From positions 806,001 through 870,000 of the forward strand of contig NZ_JBFRYB010000001.1 of the NCBI RefSeq assembly GCF_040892595.1: a stretch of 64,000 nucleotides of DNA. The letters run 5' to 3'. The position numbers were made by a program, and so were the translations under genes. Shown here piece by piece: positions 17,353 to 25,636 of this stretch. Source of the DNA: Zhongshania sp. R06B22. GTDB taxonomy: Bacteria; Pseudomonadota; Gammaproteobacteria; Pseudomonadales; Spongiibacteraceae. The notes under the pieces were generated by a model. That model had not been told where the DNA came from. It ran no database searches and worked only from the letters and a program-made list of their open reading frames with translations. Every line of letters starts with the position of its first letter. The stretch's first letter is position 1.

Positions 17353-18145
17353 GGCATTCGCTTCGCTCACATGGATACCCGATCGGGGTCGGGTATGACG
17401 GAGGTCTTTACGTGCGATCCACTTTATTCTGTCATCCTCAGCTCGATTGAGGATCCATAGACCGCAGACTTTGCACCGCGACGTGCTCCGCTAGAACCAA
17501 AGGCAATCACTCTGCTCACATGGATACCCGATCGGGGTCGGGTATGGCGGAGGTCCTTGCTTGCGAGTCACTTTATTCTGTCATCCTCAACTCGATTGAG
17601 TATCCATAGACCGCAGACTTTGCACCGCGACGTACTCCGCTAGAACCAAAGGCATTCGCTCCGCTCACATGGATACCCGATCGGGGTCGGGTATGACGGA
17701 GGTCTTTGCTTGCGAGTCACTTTATTCTGTCATCCTCCGCTCGATTGAGGATCCATAGACCGCAGACTTTGCACGGCGACGTGCTCCGCTAGAACCAAAG
17801 GCAATCACTCTGCTCACATGGATACCCGATCGGGGTCGGGTATGACGGAGGTCTTTGTTTGCGATCCACTTTATTCTGTCATCCTCAACTTGATTGAGGA
17901 TCCATAGACCGCAGACTGTGCGCGGCGACGTGCTCCGCTAGAACCAAAGGCAATCACTCTGCTCACATGGATACCCGATCGGGGTCGGGTATGGCGGAGG
18001 TCCTTGCTTGGGATCTACTTTATTCTGTCATCCTCAACTCGATTGAGGATCCATAGACCGCAGATTTTGCACGACGACGTGCTCCGCTAGAACCAAAGCC
18101 AATCACTCCGCTCACATAGATACCCGATCAAGCTAGGTATGACGA
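17353..18145. repeat. tandem array of a 149-bp unit with two hairpins, five full copies and a partial sixth
   Basis: Landmarks recur with an exact 149-base period: GGCATTCG or GGCAATCA at 17353, 17502, 17651, 17800, 17949 and (as GCCAATCA) 18098. Each unit has hairpin A (ATACCCGA, loop TCGGGG, TCGGGTAT) and hairpin B (ATCCTCAA, loop CTCGA, TTGAGGAT) about 37 bases further on. 149 is not a multiple of three and no frame stays open, so it is non-coding. The sixth copy degenerates (ATACCCGATCAAGCTAGG). It lies between convergent genes. The hairpins resemble REP-type elements; no REP-associated transposase is in the window. Confidence 0.95.
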
Positions 18146-18242
18146 GCTACTAGAGAATACCCGCCCTTGCGAAGAGGGTGCGGCGTTTGTTGCCGCCAAG
18201 GAATTCCTGCTTTGGTCTAAGCTCATTGCAGAGGTTCGAGGA

Positions 18243-18614
18243 TCAACCCACCGACGGTGGCGTAGTATTCGCCACCCATTCCCACCATTGGTGCTCGCCT
18301 TCTGGCTTGTCTGTGTCCTGGCAGCGATGCACATCCCAAGTGACTAAGTAATCTGGATTGCTAATTGCTTCGCCGTCACCGGTTTTGTAATCACCCGCTG
18401 GAGCGATAAACCACGGCGCCATTGATGAGGGCAGAGTGAATTCTTCCTCATTAGTTTGGCGCAGGGTGATACCTTCTTTTATCGTTACTCTGACTACCGT
18501 GCCGGCTAGCATTCTTTGCTGCAGGGCATCGCCGTTGAGATCAAAATAACTGATTCCTACGAGCGCGCGCTTGTCTAGTAAGGCGGCGAGTTCGGGGGAT
18601 AGAATGTCAGCCAT
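18243..18614 (-). CDS. conserved-looking hypothetical protein downstream of serA
   Basis: A 123-residue soluble protein, start ATG 18614 (MADILSPELAALL) with GGAAG upstream; a TTG nine bases earlier is less likely. It has a tryptophan-rich C-terminus (VTWDVHRC, HQWWEWV) and no signal peptide, membrane helix or motif I can name. It begins 30 bases after the serA stop on the same strand and is very likely in its transcript. Its end abuts the 149-bp repeat array, with about 100 bases between. Function unknown. Confidence 0.6.
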   Translation of the reverse strand: MADILSPELAALLDKRALVGISYFDLNGDALQQRMLAGTVVRVTIKEGITLRQTNEEEFTLPSSMAPWFIAPAGDYKTGDGEAISNPDYLVTWDVHRCQDTDKPEGEHQWWEWVANTTPPSVG

Positions 18615-18644
18615 TTTCGACAATGCTTCCTGTAGTAAGTGGTT

Positions 18645-19871
18645 TTAAAACAAAACGCGGCAGCGAATAGTGCCTTTCACATGTAATAATTTCTCAACCG
18701 CAAATTCGCTGGAGCCTTCGTCGATATCCATGACTACGTAACCGACTTTCTCGCTGGTTTGCAGGTATTGGCTGCAAATATTGATGTTGTTGTCAGAAAA
18801 AATCAGGTTTATTGCGCTGAGTATTCCCGGAACATTGTGGTGAATATGCAGAATACGGTGTTTGCCGGGGTGAGCTGGCAGCGCCACTTCCGGAAAGTTA
18901 ACCGATGAGGTGCTGGTGCCGTTGTCTGAATATTTGACCAGTTTATCTGCGACTTCCATGCCGATATTAAGCTGGGCTTCGACGGTTGATCCGCCAACAT
19001 GGGGAGTCAGAAATACGTTGTCGAAGTCGCGCAGCGGTGAAATAAATTCGTCGCTATTGCTGCGGGGCTCTTCTGGGAAGACATCGATTGCCGCGCCAGC
19101 TAATTTATTGTCGCGCAGTGCATTCACTAGGGCGTCAATATCAACGACGGTGCCGCGCGCCGCATTAATTAGAATCGCACCAGTCTTCATTTGGGCAAAT
19201 TCATTGGCGCCGATCATCATCTGAGTCGACGGCGTTTCCGGCACATGCAGGGTGATAATGTCAGAAGTAGCAAGTAACTCGCCCATGCTGACTTGGCTGG
19301 CATTACCCAGTGGCAATTTATTGACCACGTCGGTAAAACACACTTCCATGCCCAAGCTCTCGGCAATAACAGACAGCTGCATACCAATTGAGCCATAGCC
19401 AATAACGCCAAGGCGCTTGCCGCGAATCTCATAGGACCCAACGGCCGTTTTCATCCACTCACCGCGGTGAGCGGCAGCATTTTTTTCAGCCAGACCGCGC
19501 ATCAATAAGATGGCTTCGGCGATAACCAGTTCGGCGACCGAGCGGGTGTTTGAGAACGGGGCGTTAAATACCGCAATCCCGCGCTCGGTGGCAGCCTGTA
19601 AATTAACTTGGTTGGTACCAATGCAAAAACAGCCGACAGCGATCAGTTTTTTCGCTTCATCCAATACTTCTTCAGTGAGCTGGGTGCGCGAGCGAATGCC
19701 GACAAAATGGGCGTCGGCGATCTTTTTCTTAAGCTCGTCGTCAGGCAGGGCTTTTTGGTAGTAGTCGATATTGGTGTAACCCGCCGCATGCAGGGCATCG
19801 ACAGCGGACTGGTGAAGTCCTTCCAATAATAGGAATTTGATTTTGGCTTTGTCGAGGGATGTTTTTGCCAT
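18645..19871 (-). CDS. serA: D-3-phosphoglycerate dehydrogenase
   Basis: SerA oxidises 3-phosphoglycerate to phosphohydroxypyruvate, the first step of serine synthesis. The start is ATG 19871 (MAKTSLDKAKIKFLLLEG), which matches E. coli SerA and gives 408 residues, although the frame is open for 22 more codons upstream. NAD-binding GYGSIGMQ, the active-site region ARGTVVDIDAL and catalytic HVGGST are visible. Residues about 335-408 are an ACT domain (HNVPGILSAIN, VGYVVMDID), the site of serine feedback in the family. It is divergent from a D-2-hydroxyglutarate dehydrogenase-like gene, its metabolic partner. Confidence 0.97.
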   Translation of the reverse strand: MAKTSLDKAKIKFLLLEGLHQSAVDALHAAGYTNIDYYQKALPDDELKKKIADAHFVGIRSRTQLTEEVLDEAKKLIAVGCFCIGTNQVNLQAATERGIAVFNAPFSNTRSVAELVIAEAILLMRGLAEKNAAAHRGEWMKTAVGSYEIRGKRLGVIGYGSIGMQLSVIAESLGMEVCFTDVVNKLPLGNASQVSMGELLATSDIITLHVPETPSTQMMIGANEFAQMKTGAILINAARGTVVDIDALVNALRDNKLAGAAIDVFPEEPRSNSDEFISPLRDFDNVFLTPHVGGSTVEAQLNIGMEVADKLVKYSDNGTSTSSVNFPEVALPAHPGKHRILHIHHNVPGILSAINLIFSDNNINICSQYLQTSEKVGYVVMDIDEGSSEFAVEKLLHVKGTIRCRVLF

Positions 19872-19963
19872 GAGTTTGCTCGCCCCACTCTGAGGTACAG
19901 TGAAAGCGCAGTATGGTATCATAAGCGCCTTTCCCAAGTGCTATTCAGAGAGGCATTTTTACC

Positions 19964-21376
19964 ATGTCGGCAAGCCCCTTACCGTCTTCCGAAGCCATTA
20001 TTAGTGAGCTACAGGCAATCGTCGGCAACGACAAAGTACGCAGTGACGCTGAAATCCTGTTAAGTCATGGCCGAGACTGGACTAAAGTCCATACTCCGGC
20101 GCCTTTGGCAGTGGTATTTCCCCGCACCACTTCAGAGGTGCAGGCGGTGGTAAAGCTGGCGAATCAATTGGAATTTGCCATAGTGCCGTCGGGTGGGCGC
20201 ACCGGTTTGAGTGGCGGCGCGGTAGCGGCGAATGGCGAAGTGGTGGTGTCCTTTGATTATATGAGCCATATCAGTGACTTCGACCCGATTGATCGCACGG
20301 TGGTGTGTCAGGCTGGGGTGATTACTGAGCAGCTGCAGAATTTTGCCGAGGAGCACGCACTATTTTATCCGGTTGATTTTGCATCGGCTGGTTCGTCGCA
20401 AATTGGCGGTAATATCGCCACCAACGCCGGCGGTATCAAAGTGATTCGCTACGGTATGACCCGCGACTGGGTTGCGGGTTTAAAAGTGGTCACAGGCAAT
20501 GGTGACATGTTGGAGTTAAATCGCGGCTTGCTGAAAAACAATGCGGGCTACGATTTGCGTCAGCTTTTTATTGGCGCTGAGGGCACCTTGGGCCTGATTG
20601 TAGAGGCCACCATGCAACTCACGCGACCGCCCAAGAATCTCACGGCTTTTGTGCTGGGGGTTGAAGATTTTAGCGGCATTATGAGTTTGTTTAATCGTTT
20701 TCAGGCTGAGATGGATCTGACGGCGTTTGAGTTTTTCTCTGAACAAGCACTGCAAAAAGTGGTGGCCCATAGCAAGGTGCCGCGGCCCTTTGAATCGACC
20801 TGTCCCTATTATGCCTTGCTAGAATTTGAGTGCTTGAACGACGAGGTTGAGGCCCAGGCGATGGCCTTGTTTGAGGCTTGTGTAGAAGAGGGCTGGGTTA
20901 CTGACGGCGTGATGAGCCAGAGTTTGGAGCAGCTTAAAAACTTATGGCGCCTGCGTGAGGATATCTCGGAAACCATTTCTAAGTGGACGCCGTACAAGAA
21001 CGACATTTCGACTATTATTTCTCGCGTACCGGACTTTCTAGAGTCGGTTGAAGCCTTGGTTAGCGCCCAATACCCAGATTTCGAAATTATTTGGTTTGGC
21101 CATATTGGCGACGGTAATTTACACCTTAATATTCTTAAACCCGACGACATGGATAAAGACGAGTTCTTTGATAAATGCGGCACGGTGAGCGTGGGCGTAT
21201 TTGAAATTGTTGCCAAGTTTGGCGGCAGCGTGTCGGCGGAACATGGCGTGGGATTACTGAAAAAAGCCTATTTGCCTTACTCCCGCTCCGAGACCGAAAT
21301 CGCCCTGATGCGCCAAATTAAACAGGTTTTTGATCCCAAGGGGGTTATGAATCCGGGCAAAATTTTCGATCTATGA
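19964..21376 (+). CDS. FAD-linked oxidase, probable D-2-hydroxyglutarate dehydrogenase
   Basis: A 470-residue flavoprotein of the GlcD/D2HGDH type. The PCMH FAD-binding domain spans about residues 38-215 (VPSGGRTGLSGGAVA, then GGNIATNAGGIKVIRYG) and the FAD-oxidase C-terminal domain follows, with the metal/substrate motif FGHIGDGNLHLNI and SAEHGVGLLKK near the end. The likely reaction is oxidation of D-2-hydroxyglutarate, which SerA makes by reducing 2-oxoglutarate, to 2-oxoglutarate. This coupling to serine synthesis is published for Pseudomonas, where the two genes are also neighbours. D-lactate or glycolate as substrate remains possible. Confidence 0.88.
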   Translation: MSASPLPSSEAIISELQAIVGNDKVRSDAEILLSHGRDWTKVHTPAPLAVVFPRTTSEVQAVVKLANQLEFAIVPSGGRTGLSGGAVAANGEVVVSFDYMSHISDFDPIDRTVVCQAGVITEQLQNFAEEHALFYPVDFASAGSSQIGGNIATNAGGIKVIRYGMTRDWVAGLKVVTGNGDMLELNRGLLKNNAGYDLRQLFIGAEGTLGLIVEATMQLTRPPKNLTAFVLGVEDFSGIMSLFNRFQAEMDLTAFEFFSEQALQKVVAHSKVPRPFESTCPYYALLEFECLNDEVEAQAMALFEACVEEGWVTDGVMSQSLEQLKNLWRLREDISETISKWTPYKNDISTIISRVPDFLESVEALVSAQYPDFEIIWFGHIGDGNLHLNILKPDDMDKDEFFDKCGTVSVGVFEIVAKFGGSVSAEHGVGLLKKAYLPYSRSETEIALMRQIKQVFDPKGVMNPGKIFDL

Positions 21377-21414
21377 ATCTTGGAGCATGGCTTATAAGTC
21401 TGCGGAGTATGTAA

Positions 21415-22074
21415 ATGTATCGCCATCGCTTGCTGGGTAATGTCGAATTCCCTTACCTACCGGGTAAGGTAGTGTGTGTTGGCCGCAATTATGCAGATCA
21501 CGCCAAAGAGCTTGGCAATGAGATCCCTAAATCGCCGCTGTTGTTTATGAAACCGGCGACCGCCATGGTGGCAATGGCTGAACCATTGGCGCTGCCCGAG
21601 GGTATGGGCGCCTGTCACCACGAGTTAGAAATGGCGCTGCTCATTGGCGAACCGCTAACAAAGGCGGCGCCAGAGGAATGTCGCGGAGCCATTGCCGGAA
21701 TTGGACTTGCCTTGGATTTAACACTGCGAGAGCTGCAAGACGAGCTCAAGAAAAAGGGTCACCCGTGGGAGCGCGCCAAAGCCTTTGATGGCGCCTGCCC
21801 GCTTGCTGAGTTTGTTCCCTTTGATCCGAGTTTGGATTTTAAGTCGCTGACCTTGCGATTAACGCGTAACGGTGGCCTGCAGCAGCAAGGCAGCTGTGGG
21901 GATATGCTGTTCAGTGTTGAAAATTTATTGAGTGAGATTAGCCACAGTTTTAGCTTAGTGCCCGGTGACGTGGTGTTAACGGGAACACCGGCTGGCGTCG
22001 GGCCGCTAAATTCTGGTGATAAATTGCTGGCTGAGCTGGGCGATTTTTTGCAGGTTGAGACGATCGTCGCTTAA
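21415..22074 (+). CDS. fumarylacetoacetate hydrolase (FAH) family protein
   Basis: A 219-residue single-domain FAH-fold enzyme. VCVGRNYADHAKELGN and PLLFMKPATAM are the family N-terminal motifs, HHELEMALLIG supplies the metal-binding glutamates, and LTGTPAGVGPL is the C-terminal signature. Related proteins include YcgM, acylpyruvases and oxaloacetate tautomerases/decarboxylases; the E. coli YcgM-like subgroup fits the length. It follows the D-2-hydroxyglutarate dehydrogenase-like gene after 38 bases and is probably cotranscribed, which would suit a role in clearing 2-oxo acids or their enol forms (inference). Confidence 0.85.
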   Translation: MYRHRLLGNVEFPYLPGKVVCVGRNYADHAKELGNEIPKSPLLFMKPATAMVAMAEPLALPEGMGACHHELEMALLIGEPLTKAAPEECRGAIAGIGLALDLTLRELQDELKKKGHPWERAKAFDGACPLAEFVPFDPSLDFKSLTLRLTRNGGLQQQGSCGDMLFSVENLLSEISHSFSLVPGDVVLTGTPAGVGPLNSGDKLLAELGDFLQVETIVA

Positions 22075-22119
22075 GTGGTGTCGATACGACGCCCTAGAAT
22101 TAGCGCGTCGTGTTTAAGA

Positions 22120-22791
22120 TCATGCTTTCAGTATTTTTACACCGTCCGCAGTGCCAAGTAATAATATATCCGCTGGCCGGCAAGCGAAAAGTCCATTGGT
22201 GACCACGCCGGTAATGTTGTTTATCTCTTCTTCGGTTTTACGCGGCGTGCTAATCATAAAGTCATAGACGTCGATAATGATGTTGCCATTATCGGTTACT
22301 ACGCCTTCGCGATAGACCGGGTTGCCACCCAATTTAACGAGTTCTCGCGCCACATAGCTGCGCGCCATTGGAATGACTTCTACGGGGAGGGGAAACGCGC
22401 CCAGTTGGCCGACCAGCTTGCTGCCATCAGCAATACAAACAAACTCTTTGCTGGCTGCGGCGACAATTTTTTCTCGGGTGAGGGCTGCGCCGCCGCCCTT
22501 AATTAGCTCAAGTCGCTCGTTGGCTTCATCTGCGCCATCAACGTAAACCGCGATGGTGCCGGTGGTGTTCAGCTCAAAGACTTCTATACCGTGTTTGCGT
22601 AGGCGCTGCGCAGATGCTTCTGAGCTGGCAACGGTGCCCTTGATATCGCCTTTAAATTTTGCCAATAAGTCGATGAAAAAGTTGGCGGTAGAGCCGGTGC
22701 CAATGCCGATAATTTCGCCATCGAGTATGGCGGGTGTGATGTGATCAATTGCGGCCTGTGCTACCGCAAGTTTTAGCTCATCTTGTGTCAT
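22120..22791 (-). CDS. rpiA: ribose-5-phosphate isomerase A
   Basis: RpiA interconverts ribose 5-phosphate and ribulose 5-phosphate in the pentose phosphate pathway. The start is ATG 22791 ([14 protein letters not shown]) with AGGT upstream, giving 223 residues like E. coli (219); the frame runs open further upstream but without homology. [13 protein letters not shown] is the phosphate loop, YVDGADEAN and [14 protein letters not shown] hold the catalytic Asp, Glu and Lys residues. It is divergent from ilvA, a pairing also seen in Pseudomonas. Confidence 0.96.
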   Translation of the reverse strand: MTQDELKLAVAQAAIDHITPAILDGEIIGIGTGSTANFFIDLLAKFKGDIKGTVASSEASAQRLRKHGIEVFELNTTGTIAVYVDGADEANERLELIKGGGAALTREKIVAAASKEFVCIADGSKLVGQLGAFPLPVEVIPMARSYVARELVKLGGNPVYREGVVTDNGNIIIDVYDFMISTPRKTEEEINNITGVVTNGLFACRPADILLLGTADGVKILKA

Positions 22792-23074
22792 TGTCGACCT
22801 TTGCTGTTGCGCTGGGGGTAGATTGCGAGCAAGTATAAAATTGCTAGCGGCCAATTGCGAGGTGCAAATATCGGCGGTTCGCGGGACTCCTTGTCGGGTC
22901 TTGCGATGTGCCGCTCTAGTTAAGCTGTAAGAAGGGCATAAACGAGGCGGCTGAGGCCGATACTTGTTTTGCCCTGGATGCTGCGGGTTTGCTGCGCTTT
23001 GTTCTTAGACGCGGTAGACTGGCCAGCTGAATTTTTGCGTATTTTTTGCGCAGTAATGGAGACCGCACAGAGCC

Positions 23075-24592
23075 ATGCCCGAGAGTTATGTTAAAAAAAT
23101 CCTGAAAGCTCGCGTCTATGATGTCGCTATAGAGTCGCCTGTTGATCGCATGAACTTATTGAGCAAACGACTGGATAACGAAGTCTTGTTGAAGCGCGAA
23201 GATTTGCAGCCGGTATTTTCTTTCAAGCTGCGCGGCGCCTACAACAAAATGATGAGTCTTACTGCCGAAGAGCTCGGCAGAGGCGTGGTTGCGGCTTCGG
23301 CCGGTAATCACGCCCAAGGTTTGGCGCTGGCTGCTTTAAAGCTTGGCGTTAAAGCGACTATCGTGATGCCTAGAACGACGCCGCAAATTAAAGTTGATGC
23401 GGTGCGGGCCCGTGGCGGCAAGGTTATATTGCATGGCGATACTTATGACGAGGCTTCGGTCTTTGCCAAAAAACTGGTGGAAGACAAGGGCATGGTTTAT
23501 GTCCATCCCTATGATGACCCAGAGATTATCGCAGGTCAGGGTACTGTCGGCATGGAAATTCTTCGTCAGGTGACAGGCCCGCTGGACGCAGTTTTTGTAC
23601 CCGTTGGCGGTGGTGGTTTAGCTGCCGGTGTTGCGGCATACATCAAATATGTTCGTCCGGAAGTGAAGGTGATCGCGGTAGAGCCAGAAGATGCGGCGTG
23701 TCTGAAGTTGGCCTTGGAAAAAGGTCGTCGAGCCATATTGCCGGAAGTGGGTATATTTGCTGACGGTGTTGCGGTCGCGCAGATTGGTAAAGAAACCTTT
23801 CGGGTATTACGCAAAACCATTGATGGTGTCATTACTGCAAGCACCGATGAAATGTGCGCGGCGATCAAGGATATTTTTGATGATACCCGCTCGATTGCAG
23901 AACCTGCTGGCGCGCTCGCCTTGGCGGGCTTGAAAAAATACGTTGAAGAGAACGACTGCAAAGGCCAAACACTGCTGGCGATAGACAGTGGTGCCAATAC
24001 CAATTTTGATCGTTTGCGTTACATTGCCGAGCGCACTGAAATTGGCGAGAAGCGCGAAGCCATTTTGAGCGTTACTATTCCCGAGCGCCCTGGCAGCTTT
24101 AAGAAATTCTGCGGGGCCTTGGGGCGTCGCAATATTACCGAGTTTAATTATCGCTTTGGCGATGACCGCGACGCCCAAATTTTTGTGGGTGTATCAGTGG
24201 CGGCCGGAGGGGGTGATCGTGAAGAACTGGTAGAGACCCTGCGGAAAATGGATTATCTGGTGGCAGATTTCACCGACAATGAAATGGCGAAGTTGCATAT
24301 TCGTCACATGGTGGGCGGCCATCGACCAGCGGCAGTGACAACTGAGTTGCTGTATCGTTTTGAGTTTCCAGAGCGCCCCGGCGCCTTGATGAACTTTTTA
24401 ACCAAGCTGGGCAATCGCTGGAATATTTCTTTATTCCATTATCGCAATCACGGCGCTGCCTATGGTCGGGTTTTAGTTGGTCTGCAGGCAGATAAAAAAG
24501 AAAGGGCTGAAATAGAGTCCTTCCTTAAAAAACTGGCCTACCCCTTTCACGAAGAAACTGATAACCCAGCCTATGAGCTTTTCTTGAGCTAG
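23075..24592 (+). CDS. ilvA: threonine ammonia-lyase (biosynthetic threonine deaminase)
   Basis: IlvA deaminates threonine to 2-oxobutyrate, the committed step to isoleucine, with PLP. Of 505 residues, the first 320 or so are the catalytic domain: SFKLRGAYNKM holds the PLP lysine, AASAGNHAQG and PVGGGGLAAG bind substrate and phosphate. Two ACT-like regulatory domains follow (starting about residue 330 with LSVTIPERPGSFK and 425 with YRFEFPERPGALMN), so allosteric inhibition by isoleucine is expected, as in the 514-residue E. coli enzyme. No leader-peptide attenuator was seen. A terminator follows. Confidence 0.97.
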   Translation: MPESYVKKILKARVYDVAIESPVDRMNLLSKRLDNEVLLKREDLQPVFSFKLRGAYNKMMSLTAEELGRGVVAASAGNHAQGLALAALKLGVKATIVMPRTTPQIKVDAVRARGGKVILHGDTYDEASVFAKKLVEDKGMVYVHPYDDPEIIAGQGTVGMEILRQVTGPLDAVFVPVGGGGLAAGVAAYIKYVRPEVKVIAVEPEDAACLKLALEKGRRAILPEVGIFADGVAVAQIGKETFRVLRKTIDGVITASTDEMCAAIKDIFDDTRSIAEPAGALALAGLKKYVEENDCKGQTLLAIDSGANTNFDRLRYIAERTEIGEKREAILSVTIPERPGSFKKFCGALGRRNITEFNYRFGDDRDAQIFVGVSVAAGGGDREELVETLRKMDYLVADFTDNEMAKLHIRHMVGGHRPAAVTTELLYRFEFPERPGALMNFLTKLGNRWNISLFHYRNHGAAYGRVLVGLQADKKERAEIESFLKKLAYPFHEETDNPAYELFLS

Positions 24593-24656
24593 CGTGAGTT
24601 TGGTTTAGAAAGTTGTTTGCAGGTAATGGCTTATTTAAAGCCTTGCAGGTGTTGAT

Positions 24657-24689
24657 TAAAAAGGCTCTCCACGTGAGAACCTTTTTTTT
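24657..24689 (+). terminator. Rho-independent terminator after ilvA
   Basis: AAGGCTCTC (24661-24669) pairs with GAGAACCTT (24675-24683), nine positions with one C/A mismatch and a five-base loop, followed by further T residues to eight. It lies 65 bases after the ilvA stop and marks the border between the core genes and the accessory region. Confidence 0.8.
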
Positions 24690-25139
24690 GGTTTTTGTAT
24701 GAAGTGCGCTGCACGACAGAGGTAGTGGCAGACGCTAGTCCGGTAGCACAGTCACAGCCTAGCTGCGCAGTCTGCCCGCAATGCAAGCAACCCGCTTTGC
24801 GTATTGTGGGAGAACGCCCTTCGGAGGGCCGACGACGATGATGCGAAGACGGTAGATAGCATTACATCAATCGCATTGATCAGCACAGTGCGTCACGCCA
24901 CTGGGATAACGTGTGGACATTTACCGGAAAAGTGCTTAAATAGAGCTAGAATCTGCACGTCAGCGCCACGCTACAATAGGGAAATACCAGAAATGGATCA
25001 GACAGCTAAGGATGGTTGGCCTTCAATGGCTACAGTAGATACAGGTGTTCTAAACAATAATAGATGCCACCACCGCAAAGCGGCTCAGTCCAAGAGGCGT
25101 TTATATGTCGTGCTACGCACAACAGATAAGCGCTAAGTA
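24690..25139. other. 450 bases without a recognisable gene at the left edge of the cassette region
   Basis: An open frame from 24804 to 25136 could encode 110 residues, but it has no plausible ribosome site, no recognisable domain and a residue mix (many Arg, Cys, His, Asp) typical of non-coding DNA. I take this as a decayed cassette or an unknown spacer. A complete partner for the attC-type core at 25140 is not visible; CTAAAC near 25050 is at best a damaged one. Confidence 0.4.
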
Positions 25140-25146
25140 GTTAGGC
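25140..25146 (+). other. integron core site GTTAGGC (left border of cassette 1)
   Basis: The sequence fits GTTRRRY, the recombination core of attC and attI sites, where the strand is cut between G and TT. It is exactly complementary to GCCTAAC at 25515, the first box of the attC of the following cassette, which is what cassette excision and insertion predict. The rest of the site to its left is not recognisable. Confidence 0.6.
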
Positions 25147-25157
25147 AGCACAAGAAT

Positions 25158-25511
25158 ATGAGTCCAAGTAAACAGTTTTGTATAATTTCATGCATTGCTG
25201 CATTCCTTGGAGTTGTAGGCTCATATCTCTGTAATGCATATTATCATTTTGATATTGTTCGCTATCTATGGTTAGCGGTTACGCTTTGGGTGTTTGGAGC
25301 AGTTTTTCCAACAATAGCGCTTGGTCTAGTTTTTAGAACTTATAGGCAATTACATCTAGCACCACTCGTGCTTATCATTACCAGTTCGGTTTTATATTTT
25401 GGTATTGGTCAACGGTTTGCAATATTAGCAGTAGGGGTTGGTATTGCATTTATAATCGCATTATTAATACCTCATGTATGGGCTGTAATAACTGTTCGGC
25501 GGGGTAAATAA
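25158..25511 (+). CDS. integron-cassette small membrane protein, unknown function
   Basis: A 117-residue protein with about four membrane helices (residues about 8-27, 33-56, 67-85 and 87-110) and short loops. The N-terminus MSPSKQFCIISCIAA is not a cleavable lipoprotein signal that I can identify. It starts 12 bases after the integron core at 25140-25146 and stops just before the attC at 25515, the normal layout of a one-gene cassette. I recognise no family. Codon use is more AT-rich than in the neighbouring core genes, which fits transfer. No own promoter is obvious. Confidence 0.65.
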   Translation: MSPSKQFCIISCIAAFLGVVGSYLCNAYYHFDIVRYLWLAVTLWVFGAVFPTIALGLVFRTYRQLHLAPLVLIITSSVLYFGIGQRFAILAVGVGIAFIIALLIPHVWAVITVRRGK

Positions 25512-25514
25512 AAT

Positions 25515-25628
25515 GCCTAACAAAAAGCTGCACCTGACATTTTTTGCTACGCTCAATTGCGTATGTCGCTGCGCTTCATTTTACATAATTGCTCCCAGCA
25601 AAAACTGCAGGTGAGCTTGGCGTTAGGG
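25515..25628 (+). other. attC recombination site of cassette 1
   Basis: About 114 bases. The outer boxes are GCCTAAC (25515-25521) and GTTAGGG (25622-25628). The inner boxes AAGCTgCACCTG and CAGGTGaGCTT pair with the usual extrahelical base, and the spacer GGC precedes GTTAGG. Long loops fill the centre. This is the folded bottom-strand structure read by integron integrases; length and loop are like the long attC sites of chromosomal integrons. No integrase gene is in the window. Confidence 0.85.
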
Positions 25629-25636
25629 AGATATAA

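Noticed and set aside
17353..18145. CRISPR array
   Set aside because: The period is 149 bases and the whole unit is repeated; there are no short repeats with unique spacers, and no cas genes lie in the window.
24804..25136. Protein-coding gene of 110 codons
   Set aside because: No ribosome site, no recognisable domain, and a residue composition like translated non-coding DNA; it also runs up to the integron core.
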